Shown here piece after piece: positions 44,454-53,290 of a stretch of DNA of 64,000 bases. The stretch covers positions 124,001 through 188,000 of the forward strand of contig JAWKIL010000011.1 of assembly GCA_041394285.1 (NCBI GenBank). Direction: 5' to 3'. Both the position numbers and the translations under genes were made by a program. Each line of letters starts with the position of its first letter. The first letter of the stretch is position 1. The notes beneath the pieces are model-generated. The model was given only the letters and a program-made list of their open reading frames with translations. It was not told the origin of the DNA and made no database searches. The stretch comes from CADEDH01 sp041394285. GTDB taxonomy: Bacteria > Actinomycetota > Acidimicrobiia > Acidimicrobiales > SZUA-35.

Positions 44454-46100
44454 ATGGACGCCCACGCCCCCTCGTCGTCGACATCCGACGGCAACGACCC
44501 AGACCTCCTCGACGGCATCGACCCCGCCGTCTACGCCCGCCGCTGGTGGACGCTCGGGGCCCTCTGCCTCAGCCTGCTGATCGTCATCATCGGCAACACC
44601 ACCCTCAACGTGGCCATCCCGACGCTGAGCCGGGAGCTGGGGGCCACCAACTCCGAGCTCCAGTGGATGGTGGACGCCTACTCGCTGGTCTTCGCCGGCC
44701 TGTTGTTCACCGCCGGCACCCTGGGCGACCGGTTCGGGCGCAAGGGCATGCTGCAGGGCGGCCTGGTGCTGTTCGGTGTGGCCACGGCGTACTGCGCCTT
44801 CGTGGCCGGCTCGGCCGGCGAGGTGATCGGCGGCCGGGTGGCCATGGGCGTGGCCGGCGCCATGATCATGCCGGCCACGCTGTCGATCCTCACCAACGTG
44901 TTCCCCCGCCGGGAGCGGGCCCGGGCGGTGTCGATCTGGGCCGGTATCAGCGGGAGCGGGGCCGCCATCGGCCCGCTCCTCACCGGCTTCATGCTCCGCC
45001 ACTTCTCGTGGCACAGCGTGTTCACCGTCAACATCCCGTTCATCGTGGTGGCTCTCGCCTTCGGGCTGGCCGTGGTGCCCCGCTCCCGCAGCAACGACGG
45101 GTCGGCCCTCGATCCCCTGGGGGCGCTCCTGTCGGCCATCGGCCTCAGCACCCTGGTGTTCGCCCTGATCGAGGGGCCGAACTACGGGTGGCTGTCGCCC
45201 ACCACGCTGGCCATCGGCGGCGCCGGCCTGGCCGTGCTGGCCGTGTTCGTGTGGTGGGAGCTGCGGGTGACCGACCCCATGCTCGACGTCCGCCTGTTCG
45301 CCATCCCCGCCTTCGGGACCTCGGCCCTGGTGCTCACGCTCGTGTTCTTCTCCCTGATGGGCATGTTCTTCTCGATGAGCCAGCTGATGCAGCTGGTGTG
45401 GGGCTACTCCCCGCTGGGCTCGGCCGTCCGCATGCTGCCCGTGTCGGTGGTGATGGTGGTGGTGGCGCCTCGCTCGGCGGCCCTGGCCGCCCGCTTCGGC
45501 AAGCGGCGTGTGGTGGCCGGTGGGATGGCCAGCACCGCCGTCGGGGTGTTGATCATGAGCCTGGTCAGCGTCTCGCCGAGCTACCTGTTGCTGCTGGTGG
45601 GCATCGCGGTGATGGCCGGCGGGATCGCGCTGGCCATGTCGCCCACGACCGACCTGCTGATGTCGGCCGTGCCCCGGGAGAAGGCCGGTATGGGGTCGGC
45701 CATGAACGACACCACCCGGGAGCTGGGCAGCTCGCTCGGGGTGGCCGTGTTCGGCAGCCTGCTCGCCTCCCGCTACGCCCATGCCCTCACGCCCGCGCTG
45801 GGCGGCCTCACCGGTGCGCCCCGGGAGCTGACCGTCGGCTCGCTGGGCGGCGCCCTGAGTGTGGCCAACACGCTGGGGGCCGACGGCGTCGGGCTGGCCT
45901 CCGCCGCCAAGGACGCCTGGGTGAGCGGGTTCAAGCTGTCGCTGCTCGTGGGGGCGGTGGTGGTGGGCGTGGCCGCCCTGATCGCCAACCGCTTCCTGCC
46001 CGATCAGGCCCACGACCACGAGTCGCACGGGGTTGCGCCGGTCGAGCCCGTGGCCGAACCGGTCGCCGAGCCGATGGGCAACCTCGCGCTCGAGGCCTGA
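44454..46100 (+). CDS. MFS drug efflux protein, DHA2 (EmrB/QacA) type
   Basis: A 548-residue protein with fourteen predicted helices. DHA2 motifs are present: VIIGNTTLNVAIPTLSREL in helix 1, LGDRFGRKGML in loop 2-3 and the motif-C-like GISGSGAAIGPLLTGF in helix 5. The N-terminus is Asp-rich and the C-terminal tail has P-V-A-E repeats. It exports drugs or toxic metabolites using protons. No clear ribosome site precedes the ATG at 44454. Controlled, in all likelihood, by the divergent TetR gene. Confidence 0.88.
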   Translation: MDAHAPSSSTSDGNDPDLLDGIDPAVYARRWWTLGALCLSLLIVIIGNTTLNVAIPTLSRELGATNSELQWMVDAYSLVFAGLLFTAGTLGDRFGRKGMLQGGLVLFGVATAYCAFVAGSAGEVIGGRVAMGVAGAMIMPATLSILTNVFPRRERARAVSIWAGISGSGAAIGPLLTGFMLRHFSWHSVFTVNIPFIVVALAFGLAVVPRSRSNDGSALDPLGALLSAIGLSTLVFALIEGPNYGWLSPTTLAIGGAGLAVLAVFVWWELRVTDPMLDVRLFAIPAFGTSALVLTLVFFSLMGMFFSMSQLMQLVWGYSPLGSAVRMLPVSVVMVVVAPRSAALAARFGKRRVVAGGMASTAVGVLIMSLVSVSPSYLLLLVGIAVMAGGIALAMSPTTDLLMSAVPREKAGMGSAMNDTTRELGSSLGVAVFGSLLASRYAHALTPALGGLTGAPRELTVGSLGGALSVANTLGADGVGLASAAKDAWVSGFKLSLLVGAVVVGVAALIANRFLPDQAHDHESHGVAPVEPVAEPVAEPMGNLALEA

Positions 46101-46108
46101 TCCGAGGG

Positions 46109-46960
46109 TCAGTTCGGGCCGTAGTGCGCTCGCCAGTCGAGCTGGTCGTCCGGCGGGAGCCGGGCGACCAGCGGGGCCAGCAGGTCGACCACCCGCCCGG
46201 TCCGGCTCTCGCCCAGCGTGGCCCACGGCGCCCGGTCCAGCTGGTCGGTGAGCTCCTCGACCCGGGCCCGCCCGGCCCGGCCGGCGTCGGTGGCCCGGCC
46301 GGCCCCGTCGAGCCAGCCCCGCTGCTGCAGGCGGGCCACGGCGGCGGCGGCTTCCTCCTCGGTCCAGCCCGCCTCCCCGGCGATCCAGTCCCGAGGGGCC
46401 TCGTCGACGGCGACGTGGGACACCACCGTCTCGCAGCCGTCGAGCTCGGCTGCGGTCAGCGCAACCAGATGGCCGCCGGAGCGGAACTCACGCAACAGGG
46501 TGCACCCGTGCCACAGGGCGAGGTGGGGCTCGGCCGGCCAGGCCAGACCGGCCCAGCCGGCGAACAGGGGCCGGCCGACCGGCGAGCAGCCGGCGACGGC
46601 CTCCCGCACCAGCTCGGCCGCCTCGGCCAGGGCGGGGTCGGCGGCGATCCCGTCGCCCAGCAGCCGGCGGAGCACGGCGTCGACCCCCCGGTACCGGGCG
46701 GCGAGGACCGCTTCGGGCGAGGCGAAGGACCAGGCATCGGGGATGGCGCGCCGCACCCGGGCCGGTGAGAAGTAGAAGAAGGTGGCGATCACCGTGTCGG
46801 CCCCCACCGGGCCCATCGGCGCCGCCCGCGAGGCGAAGTAGGTCATCCAGAACCCGCGCAGCCCGGCTTCGGCCGCCGTGTGGCGGGGCTCGGGCGCCAG
46901 GTAGAAGCAAGCGTGGAGCCGTTCGGTCAGCTCCCACATACGCCGGGGCTCGATCGTCAT
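46109..46960 (-). CDS. SCO6745 family protein (MarR-like fold)
   Basis: A 283-residue protein of the SCO6745 family found widely in actinobacteria: MWELTERLHACFYLAPEPRH at about 9-28, GFWMTYFASRAAPMGPV, RAIPDAWSFASPEAVLAARY and a C-terminal winged-helix-like part (AGWTEEEAAAAVARLQQRGW). Function unknown. The ATG at 46960 was chosen over 46978 because the family begins MTIEPRRMW-like. Convergent with the MFS gene, with a gap of 8 bases. Confidence 0.82.
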   Translation of the reverse strand: MTIEPRRMWELTERLHACFYLAPEPRHTAAEAGLRGFWMTYFASRAAPMGPVGADTVIATFFYFSPARVRRAIPDAWSFASPEAVLAARYRGVDAVLRRLLGDGIAADPALAEAAELVREAVAGCSPVGRPLFAGWAGLAWPAEPHLALWHGCTLLREFRSGGHLVALTAAELDGCETVVSHVAVDEAPRDWIAGEAGWTEEEAAAAVARLQQRGWLDGAGRATDAGRAGRARVEELTDQLDRAPWATLGESRTGRVVDLLAPLVARLPPDDQLDWRAHYGPN

Positions 46961-47011
46961 CGCCGCGACGCTAGCCACCGCCGGGCCGCGATGCGTGGCC
47001 TGAGCGGGCGA

Positions 47012-48025
47012 TCACGTGCCCGGCCCGGTGCAGGCCAACTCGAGCATGGCGAACAGGGCCTCGTCGTCGGGGTGGCGGGAGCCGAGCTGGAGGCAGATCA
47101 CCTCGTCGACGATGCCGTCGTAGGCGCCCAGCCGGGCGGCCGCCCGGGAGGGGGTTCCGGTGATGGTGAGCCGGTCGATGACCTCGTCGGGGATCTCGTC
47201 GGCCGCTTCCTTCCACTGCCCCTGCGGAGCGAGCCGGGTCAGGGCGTCGGCGACGGCACCGTATCCCTGGGCCCGCAGGAGGTAGTCGTAGTAGGGATGC
47301 GGCACGGGATGGAACAGGCCGCTGATCCCCCGCCGGGCCCGGGCCCGAGCCAGGTCATCGTCGGGGTCGACGCTGGTCAGCGCCGCCATCGGGAACCGGA
47401 TCTGCTGTGGATCACGGCCAGCGGCCGAGGCCGCCGCCTGGGCTCTCGGCCGGATGTCGCCGGCGATGTGATCGGGCGAGATGAGGATGCCGAGCCCGAC
47501 GCCCTGGCTGGCGCCGGCCGCCAACTCGATCATCCTCGGTCCGGCGGCGGCGACGATCACGGGCACGGGGCGGGCCGGGCGGCTCACGAACCGGGCCTCC
47601 ACGTGGTGGACCGGGCCGCCTATCTCGGGGCGGTCGCCCACCTCGCCGGTGAGCAACGCCTCGAGAACAGCGAGATAGTCGCGCATCTTGGCCATCGGCC
47701 GGGTGGAGTCGAGGCCGAACACCCACTGGTTGACGTGCCGGTTGCCGGCGCCGATCCCGAGGGTGAACCGCCCGCCCGACAGCTCGTCGAGGCTCCGGGC
47801 GGCGAAGGCCGCCGCCTGCGGGGTGCGGGCGTAGGCGTTGGCCACGTAGGTGCCGAGGGCGATGGTCGACGTGGCGGCGGCGATGGCGGCCATCGGCACG
47901 AACACGTCGTTGATGGCTTCGATGCCGTGCACGGCGTGGACACCGATGGCCTCGGCCCGCTGGGCCAGGGCCACGCCCTCGGCCACCGAGGTTCCCGGGC
48001 GGAGGTGCAGCCCGACGGTGGTCAT
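47012..48025 (-). CDS. LLM class (F420-dependent) oxidoreductase
   Basis: A 337-residue luciferase-like monooxygenase family protein. It shows the TIM barrel pattern (TTVGLHLRPG, ALGTYVANAYARTPQAAAFA, RSLDELSGGRFTLGIGAGN) with the family's GxGxGN-like loop, and PVIVAAAGPRMIELAA. Actinobacterial members of this subgroup (TIGR03621/03857-like) usually use F420 rather than FMN. A substrate cannot be assigned. It is followed by the SCO6745 gene on the same strand. Confidence 0.83.
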   Translation of the reverse strand: MTTVGLHLRPGTSVAEGVALAQRAEAIGVHAVHGIEAINDVFVPMAAIAAATSTIALGTYVANAYARTPQAAAFAARSLDELSGGRFTLGIGAGNRHVNQWVFGLDSTRPMAKMRDYLAVLEALLTGEVGDRPEIGGPVHHVEARFVSRPARPVPVIVAAAGPRMIELAAGASQGVGLGILISPDHIAGDIRPRAQAAASAAGRDPQQIRFPMAALTSVDPDDDLARARARRGISGLFHPVPHPYYDYLLRAQGYGAVADALTRLAPQGQWKEAADEIPDEVIDRLTITGTPSRAAARLGAYDGIVDEVICLQLGSRHPDDEALFAMLELACTGPGT

Positions 48026-48332
48026 CGCCCCGCTCCGGCGCCGAGACGTGGGAGTGACGTCATGATCTTGCCTCCAGGGCAGGGACGGTCGGCGGGCGCC
48101 GATCGTGCCCGGAATGATGCCTCACGAGCGCAGGGCGGAGCACAGCGACGATGCCGGGCTCCGTGGCTGGTCGGGTCGCCGGCCGGTGGCTGCCGGCGGG
48201 GACCATTCCCAGCGTCGGCGAGACCCGGCACCGGTGCTTGCACTACTGTCGGTGGGTGGTAGCCCGCATCTGCGGGCCCTGCGGGAGTCACCCCCGCTTC
48301 ACTCAGGACACAGGAACAAAGGAGCCCCCCTC

Positions 48333-48851
48333 ATGGGTGCAATCGCTGAACGCGACCGCGTGCTGATCATCGCGGATCTGGCCAACTTCACCGGATCGGT
48401 CGCCCAGCTCGACGATCTGGCCGTGGCCGGTCTGCTCGACCAGTGGCTGACCGAAGCCAGCCACGAGGTGACCGCCAACGGCGGCGACGTCGTCAAATAC
48501 CTGGGCGACGGCGTGCTGGCCGACTTCGACGCCGACGCCGGACCGGACGCGGTCAACTGCGCCGGACGACTCCGAGAGCTCGCTCGGGGCATCGGGTCGG
48601 CGCACGGGATAGATCTGGATTGCGGGGTGAGCGTGCATCGGGCCCCGGTCGTCGAATGTCGCTTCGGACCTCAGGGCTGGCGCGACCTGTCCGGGCGCGG
48701 TGTGCTGCATTGTTTCCGCATGGGCCGCGGCCCCGGGATCCGGATCAGTGAGCCCGTCTACCGGCAACTGCCGAACGGGGACCGCCATGGCTGGTCGAAG
48801 CACCGACCCCCGGCCACCTACCACTGGAACGCCGGCCCCGCAGCCGGTTAG
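48333..48851 (+). CDS. Stand-alone class III adenylate/guanylate cyclase domain protein
   Basis: A 172-residue protein consisting almost only of a class III nucleotide cyclase domain. Metal-binding aspartates are in IIADLANFTG (Asp15) and YLGDGVLADF (Asp59), with the upstream GGDVVK stretch. Substrate-specifying lysine and transition-state Arg/Asn positions are less clear (RDLSGRGV may hold the arginine), so activity is not certain. AAAGGAG precedes the ATG. The 307-base gap upstream holds a small hairpin (GCCCGCA/TGCGGGC, 48262-48277) and nothing else I can assign. It is the last gene of normal chromosomal character before the island. Confidence 0.78.
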   Translation: MGAIAERDRVLIIADLANFTGSVAQLDDLAVAGLLDQWLTEASHEVTANGGDVVKYLGDGVLADFDADAGPDAVNCAGRLRELARGIGSAHGIDLDCGVSVHRAPVVECRFGPQGWRDLSGRGVLHCFRMGRGPGIRISEPVYRQLPNGDRHGWSKHRPPATYHWNAGPAAG

Positions 48852-48874
48852 CGAGGGCGGTCCCGGGCAGCAGG

Positions 48875-49105
48875 AAGGCCGGCCTCGTTCATCGCCGCCG
48901 CCGCCCGGGAAGCCGGCGCCGAGGTCAGGTACCGCCTGCGAGTCACCGACCTGCTCCGGGATCGCGATCGCGTGGTCGGCGTAGGGGCCGCTGTCGACGG
49001 CGTCGACCGCGCGATCCGGGCGCATCTCGCCGGGGGAAACGAGCGGGCGCGTTCCCGAGGGCAACCTGGACGCAACGCTCGACGACTACCACATGGTGCG
49101 CCACG
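48875..49105 (+). pseudogene. Decayed FAD-dependent monooxygenase remnant
   Basis: Translation from about 48887 gives FIAAAAREAGAEVRYRLRVTDLLRDRDRVVGV (shown in parts: AREAGAEVRYRLRV and TDLLRDRDRVVGV), typical of the second half of the FAD-binding domain in PHBH-like monooxygenases. In another frame near 49065 lies EGNLDATLDDYHMVRHE, like their C-terminal end. Most of the gene in between is missing. From there to 49354 I see no supported gene on either strand. Confidence 0.45.
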
Positions 49106-49354
49106 AGCTCAGACGGAACGCGAAGTCGAGCTCCTCACAGGATTCCACGAAAGTTCGTTCGACCTCGTCGACACCGACGAATCCCGCCCACCGAGCCGTC
49201 GGCGAGCCCGCGCCCCAGGGAGCACACCGATGGCGGCCCACGTCGACGTCCTCGAGCGACCCACCGCCGGCTCGACTCAGCCCCAGGCCGGAACGGGCCG
49301 CCGTGGAAACCGCCGAAGACCGAGAGCGCGCCGATGAGCGCCGCAGGGCCGAGG

Positions 49355-49750
49355 TCACTCGAGAGGCGCTGTCGTGGTCCACAGGTGTCCGTCGGGGTCG
49401 GCGAAGAGAGCGCAGTAGCCCCAGGGCTTGGACTGCGGGTCCTCGAGGACACGACCACCGGCGCTACGGACCCGGTCGACGAGATCATCCACCTCGGGCT
49501 GACCGTGGGCGGCCACATCGAGCAGACATTCGGTCTGTCCCCGCTCGGTGACCACGTGTTCACCGATGACCCACGCAAAGCCGTCAGCCGGGATCAACAT
49601 GAGCTGCACACCGTCGACCAGATCGAAAGCGAGCGGTTCGGGCACACCGTCGTCGGCGACCGGGCCGACGGCGTTGAGCCGCAGCGCCTGCCGGTAGAAG
49701 TCGAACGACGCGCGACGATCAGCGATCGGGAGAGCGATGGTGAAGGGCAT
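49355..49750 (-). CDS. VOC (glyoxalase/bleomycin resistance-like) family protein
   Basis: A 131-residue protein with the VOC double beta-alpha-beta-beta-beta pattern: FTIALPIADRRASFDFYRQAL in the first half and CALFADPDGHLWTTTAPLE at the end. Family members include glyoxalase, extradiol dioxygenase and antibiotic-binding resistance proteins; Gln/His/Glu metal positions are only partly clear. The ATG at 49750 begins MPFTIALP, typical of the family; an upstream ATG at 49774 is possible and has no better ribosome site. Confidence 0.78.
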   Translation of the reverse strand: MPFTIALPIADRRASFDFYRQALRLNAVGPVADDGVPEPLAFDLVDGVQLMLIPADGFAWVIGEHVVTERGQTECLLDVAAHGQPEVDDLVDRVRSAGGRVLEDPQSKPWGYCALFADPDGHLWTTTAPLE

Positions 49751-50245
49751 GCGCCCCGACGGTACCTCCCTCATCAAAAGCGGCGGGGACCGGCGGTGAC
49801 ACATCAAGGGCGACGACACTGCTCAGTGCCGACTCTCGCTCGCACGCCACCCCTGATCGGATGAAACGAGGCGCCCGACACCGTGCGGGTCGTGCAGGCA
49901 GACACCCCCCGGCGGCGCACGTGGGTACCCGAGCTCGGCGGGAGGGCGGTGCACGGCGCCAACGTGAAGCGCACCCCACGCTCGATGGCCGGCTCGAACG
50001 CCCGAGCGAGAAGATCCGCAGACTCGGCTGCGTCGACTCGGCGGTCACAGCCCGTTCGTCCTTGGGCTGAGCCGAGGCGCGACCTGGGTCGGTCACGCCG
50101 CTGGAAACCGGCCGCTTGCGCCGGAACAATACGTTCGTGTACTAGTAACCGAGCACCGTCGACGACGACGAGGGCGGATCCGGGTCCGGGCGACCGACCC
50201 GATCCAGGAACTCCCCGTGCCCCGAACCGTGAACACGACGGACCC
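49751..50245. other. 495-base stretch with no supported gene
   Basis: Both strands contain open frames here, but their products are Arg/Pro/Ser-rich and match no family I recognise. A minus-strand piece (DAAESADLLARAFEPAIERG) looks protein-like and may be a gene remnant. Nothing else is assigned. Confidence 0.4.
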
Positions 50246-50836
50246 CTACTCCTCGGCCAACGCGGCCTCGAGCACCGCGCCCGCCTCGTCGAGCGATCGG
50301 GCACGCCGAGGGTCGGTCTCGGCGTTCGCCTCCGACGCCACGAAGCCGACCAACTCGTCGAACGCCTCAGCCGACCCCGACAACACGACGCCCTCCGTGG
50401 TTCCTTGAGCGCGAGCGATCAACAACTCCGAAGCCGCATCCAGCACCAACACACCGCGCAACAAATCGAACAGCGATCGAGACATGACGACCGCGACCAC
50501 ATCACCGTCGGCGTAGCTGTCGTCAAGGCCCGAGACATCGGTCGGCGAGCCCTCCCAACCGGTGATCACGCCCTCGTCGCCGCAGACATCACACGCCCAA
50601 GCAATCTCCCCGTAGGCGTGCCGGAACACCATCAAGAACCCGTCACACGGTCGCCGGCCCGGGCGCCTCGTGCACCCGACTCCCGACGTCGCGCTCGTGC
50701 CCGCCGGCAGGGCGCTCCCGGCGCGCACGATCGCCCCAAGCTGCGTAGCGAGCCGCCTCGCCGGCCCAGGAGCGTCCTCGGTCATGTCGCGGTAGTGGCG
50801 AAGATCGCAGACCAACACGCGACCAAAGGTAGCCAC
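50246..50836 (-). CDS. Conserved actinobacterial protein with CxxCGDEG motif
   Basis: About 196 residues, GTG start at 50836 (ATFGRVLVCDLRHYRDM). The middle has CTRRPGRRPCDGFLMV and WACDVCGDEGVITGWEGSP, with four cysteines likely to bind zinc; this resembles a conserved but unnamed family common in Streptomyces and relatives. The C-terminal half is acidic and helical. Function unknown. The start is uncertain; the frame is open to 50923. Confidence 0.65.
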   Translation of the reverse strand: MATFGRVLVCDLRHYRDMTEDAPGPARRLATQLGAIVRAGSALPAGTSATSGVGCTRRPGRRPCDGFLMVFRHAYGEIAWACDVCGDEGVITGWEGSPTDVSGLDDSYADGDVVAVVMSRSLFDLLRGVLVLDAASELLIARAQGTTEGVVLSGSAEAFDELVGFVASEANAETDPRRARSLDEAGAVLEAALAEE

Positions 50837-51004
50837 GCCTGGCGGCGAGAATCCTCGGTCCGCCGGCGGCGTCGTCGCCGCAGTCCCCACCAGCGATGGC
50901 GTTCCGGCATGGCCGGGCGACACCTGCTGCGACAGACCTTCGGCGCTGCCGAGGGCAGCTCCCGCGCTGCCGTACCTCGGATCCAGACAACAGCCCGTGA
51001 GAGG

Positions 51005-51763
51005 TCAATCCCTCGGCTGGACGACGAAGAACTCGTAGGAGTAGAAGTCCGAGTACCGACCGAACATGTCGATCTCGGCCTCGGCCGCTTCTGCCACCTC
51101 GGCTGCCGCCGGATCGTCGCCCAGCCGGGCCCGCAGATCGGCGATGCGGTCCCGCATCGGCGAGTAGTACTCGTCCCACCACGCCGCCGCAGGCAACACG
51201 AACGACCCGACCGTGCGATAGCTCGCCGCCGCGATCCGGGCCTCGACCCCTGCCCGGTCCGACATCGGCGGGTACTCCGCCGTCCACCACTCCCGAACCT
51301 CGTCCGGCGGTGAGTCCACCAGCCACACCAGTTCGCTGAACGCCACCGTCCCACCCGGCGCCAACGAGGCCCGCCAGCCGGTCAGGGCCTCAGTCACCCC
51401 CACGTTGTAGATCGCGCCCTCGCACCAGATCAGATCCTGGGTCCCCGGCTCTACCGGGGGCGCGGCCATGTCCCCGACCACCGCCTCGACCCGGTCCCCC
51501 CACCCGGCGTCGGTGACGCGGCGCTCGGTCTCGGCCACCATCGACTCCAGAAGATCAACCGCGACGATCCGGGCCTCGGGCAGGGCCGAGGCCAACACCA
51601 TCGTCTGGGCCCCTGGCCCGCACCCCAGGTCCAATACAGTCTTCGGCGCCCCGGGCACCAGCCCGAGCGCCCGGCGGGTGTGCTCATCACTTCCAGGACC
51701 GGCACGAGGCAGGGTGCCGTACACCTCAAGAAACAACGCAAAGGAGCGATCGGTCTGGTCCAC
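51005..51763 (-). CDS. Class I SAM-dependent methyltransferase
   Basis: A 252-residue methyltransferase, GTG start at 51763. Motif I is TVLDLGCGPGAQTMVLA (about 42-58), the acidic strand-2 end is IVAVDLLESMVAE, and VVGDMAAPP and LAPGGTVAFSELVWLVDS follow. The C-terminal region (WWDEYYSPMRDRIADLRARL) resembles small-molecule methyltransferases found with antibiotic or sugar-modification genes. The substrate is unknown. Confidence 0.85.
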   Translation of the reverse strand: MDQTDRSFALFLEVYGTLPRAGPGSDEHTRRALGLVPGAPKTVLDLGCGPGAQTMVLASALPEARIVAVDLLESMVAETERRVTDAGWGDRVEAVVGDMAAPPVEPGTQDLIWCEGAIYNVGVTEALTGWRASLAPGGTVAFSELVWLVDSPPDEVREWWTAEYPPMSDRAGVEARIAAASYRTVGSFVLPAAAWWDEYYSPMRDRIADLRARLGDDPAAAEVAEAAEAEIDMFGRYSDFYSYEFFVVQPRD

Positions 51764-51838
51764 CCCGCAACGATAGGCAAACCTCGTGAGCCACCCGACG
51801 AGCTTTTGAGGCCCGCACCGGCAGGGAACGCCAGTTCC

Positions 51839-52446
51839 TCAGGCGATTCGCTCGAAGAGGTAGGCGAACGGCGATCGGGTGTAGCCGATCCCTCGGCCGA
51901 GATCGTGGAGGCGCTCGACGGTGACGGGCTGCGGCTTCTTGGGAACGAGGTAGGTGTCCAGGTCACGAGTGTCGACCCGGTAGCCGTGCGGGCCGCCCGA
52001 GGGATCACCGCTTCGAGCCGGTACCGCTCGTCGATCGAGGCCATCGCGGCGTCACCGTGGCTCGGGTTGACCAGGAGATGGCCACCGATGCGGAGGTAGC
52101 GGGTGCAGTGCTCGGAGATGAACCCGGCGTACAGCGAGATCAGCAGGTCGAAAGACTCGTCGGCGAGACCGAGGTCGTCTGCGTAGTCGCCGGCGACGAA
52201 CTCAACCGTCCTGCCACCGGGGTCGACCTGGTTGACCGCGATGATCTCGTCGACCCCCTCGCGGTCGGCGAAGAACTTCGCCGCTCGACGATCGACGTCG
52301 ACGTAGGTGACCGCTGGGAAGGCGAACGAGGCCGCCACGTCGACGAACGATCCCGGATACAGCGCCCGAGACGCCTCGACATGGTCGGCAACCGCAACGA
52401 AGAGGCGCAAACGATCGCCGCAATATTGGTTCTGCTTCGTCCACAG
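51839..52446 (-). pseudogene. Frameshifted SAM-dependent methyltransferase-like gene
   Basis: Two frames together give one family-like protein of about 200 residues. The 5' part reads LWTKQNQYCGDRLRLFVAVA, ALYPGSFVDVAASFAFPAVT, DLLISLYAGFISEHCTRYLR and LLVNPSHGDAAMASIDERYR. From about 51990-52010 the similarity moves to another frame: GGPHGYRVDTRDLDTYLVPK and GYTRSPFAYLFERIA before the stop at 51839. One missing or extra base explains it. The 5' end also lacks an ATG/GTG (a CTG at 52446 precedes LWTKQ-like sequence). This is either a decayed gene or a sequencing error. Confidence 0.65.
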
Positions 52447-52517
52447 TTTTTGGTCGCAGGCTTCATCCGGTCACGATAGGAGCCGGACCGAGGTCGCCGA
52501 GACGACTCGGTGCGAGG

Positions 52518-53201
52518 ATGGAGGGGGTGGAACTCGACCCGGACATGTTTGCCTTCGAGACCGAGCGGCTGCGATGCGGCCCCTGGATCGAAGAGGCCCG
52601 CCAGTCCGGAGTGGACCTGGCGTCGGTCGTCGCCGGCGTGCTGACCCCGACCACCACGGTGGCCCTTCCAGCAGCCTGGCGCGGCGCTTTCACCATCCAA
52701 CGCGCTCGGGCGTGGATCGAAGACCGGGAGGCGGACTCGACCGCGCTGCTCGTGACCGACAGAGCGAACCGTGCACCTATCGGGCTAGCCATCCTCGCTG
52801 CCCTTCCCGCCGGCGACACCGTTCCCACCGATGCGAGCGATCCCGACACGGGCCCCTTGGATCTCCGGATCGGGTACATGATCTACGAGGCCTGGTGGGG
52901 TCGCGGCATCGCCACCGAACTGGTGAAGGGACTGGTCGACCGAGCCCGAAGCGTCCCGGACATCGTCTCGGTGACCGGCGGGGTCGACCAGAGACACGAG
53001 GCCTCGATCCGGGTGCTCGAACGATCCGGCTTCCGCCTTCAAGCAGCTCCGCCCGAGCGTCCTCGCCCAGACCCAGCTGCCTGCGGTACTGCACGACGCT
53101 CAGGGCACGATCCACAAACCTGCGTCCTGGTAACGAAAAACCGCAAGGGCCCGCCGAAGCGGGCCCTGCACCCAGCCACCGAAGCGACTGGGGGAATATG
53201 A
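52518..53201 (+). CDS. GNAT family N-acetyltransferase
   Basis: A 227-residue protein. The N-terminal 170 residues have the GNAT pattern: FAFETERLRCGPWIEE, APIGLAILAALPAGD, LRIGYMIYEAWWGRGIATELV (acetyl-CoA loop in WWGRGIATEL) and HEASIRVLERSGFRL. The last 50 residues are basic and run through a terminator hairpin, which is unusual. Another frame has a stop at 53131-53133, just before the hairpin, so the true end may have been shifted by an indel near 53040. Substrate unknown. Confidence 0.75.
   Translation: MEGVELDPDMFAFETERLRCGPWIEEARQSGVDLASVVAGVLTPTTTVALPAAWRGAFTIQRARAWIEDREADSTALLVTDRANRAPIGLAILAALPAGDTVPTDASDPDTGPLDLRIGYMIYEAWWGRGIATELVKGLVDRARSVPDIVSVTGGVDQRHEASIRVLERSGFRLQAAPPERPRPDPAACGTARRSGHDPQTCVLVTKNRKGPPKRALHPATEATGGI
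53136..53167 (-). terminator. Rho-independent terminator
   Basis: AGGGCCCGC (53146-53154), CGAA loop, GCGGGCCCT (53159-53167). On the minus strand the stem is followed by TTTTT (53140-53136), so it best ends minus-strand transcripts coming from the kinase-NUDIX gene. Confidence 0.85.
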
Positions 53202-53290
53202 CCAGAGTATCGGTCAACACCCCGGTTCGATCAAGTCCCTCCTACGAGCACCCCCGGCGAAAAGACCCGCTGGCAGCCGCCAGGGCTCTC

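Noticed and set aside
48055..48062. TGACGTCA palindrome upstream of a cyclase gene
   Set aside because: Resembles a eukaryotic cAMP element, but bacteria do not use it; an 8-base palindrome is expected by chance.
49883..51313. Open frame of 476 codons on the plus strand
   Set aside because: Basic, low-complexity product, antisense to two recognisable minus-strand genes.
51451..52410. Single minus-strand frame of 319 codons
   Set aside because: Only its first half is methyltransferase-like; the second half is a shadow, because the real sequence continues in another frame to 51839.
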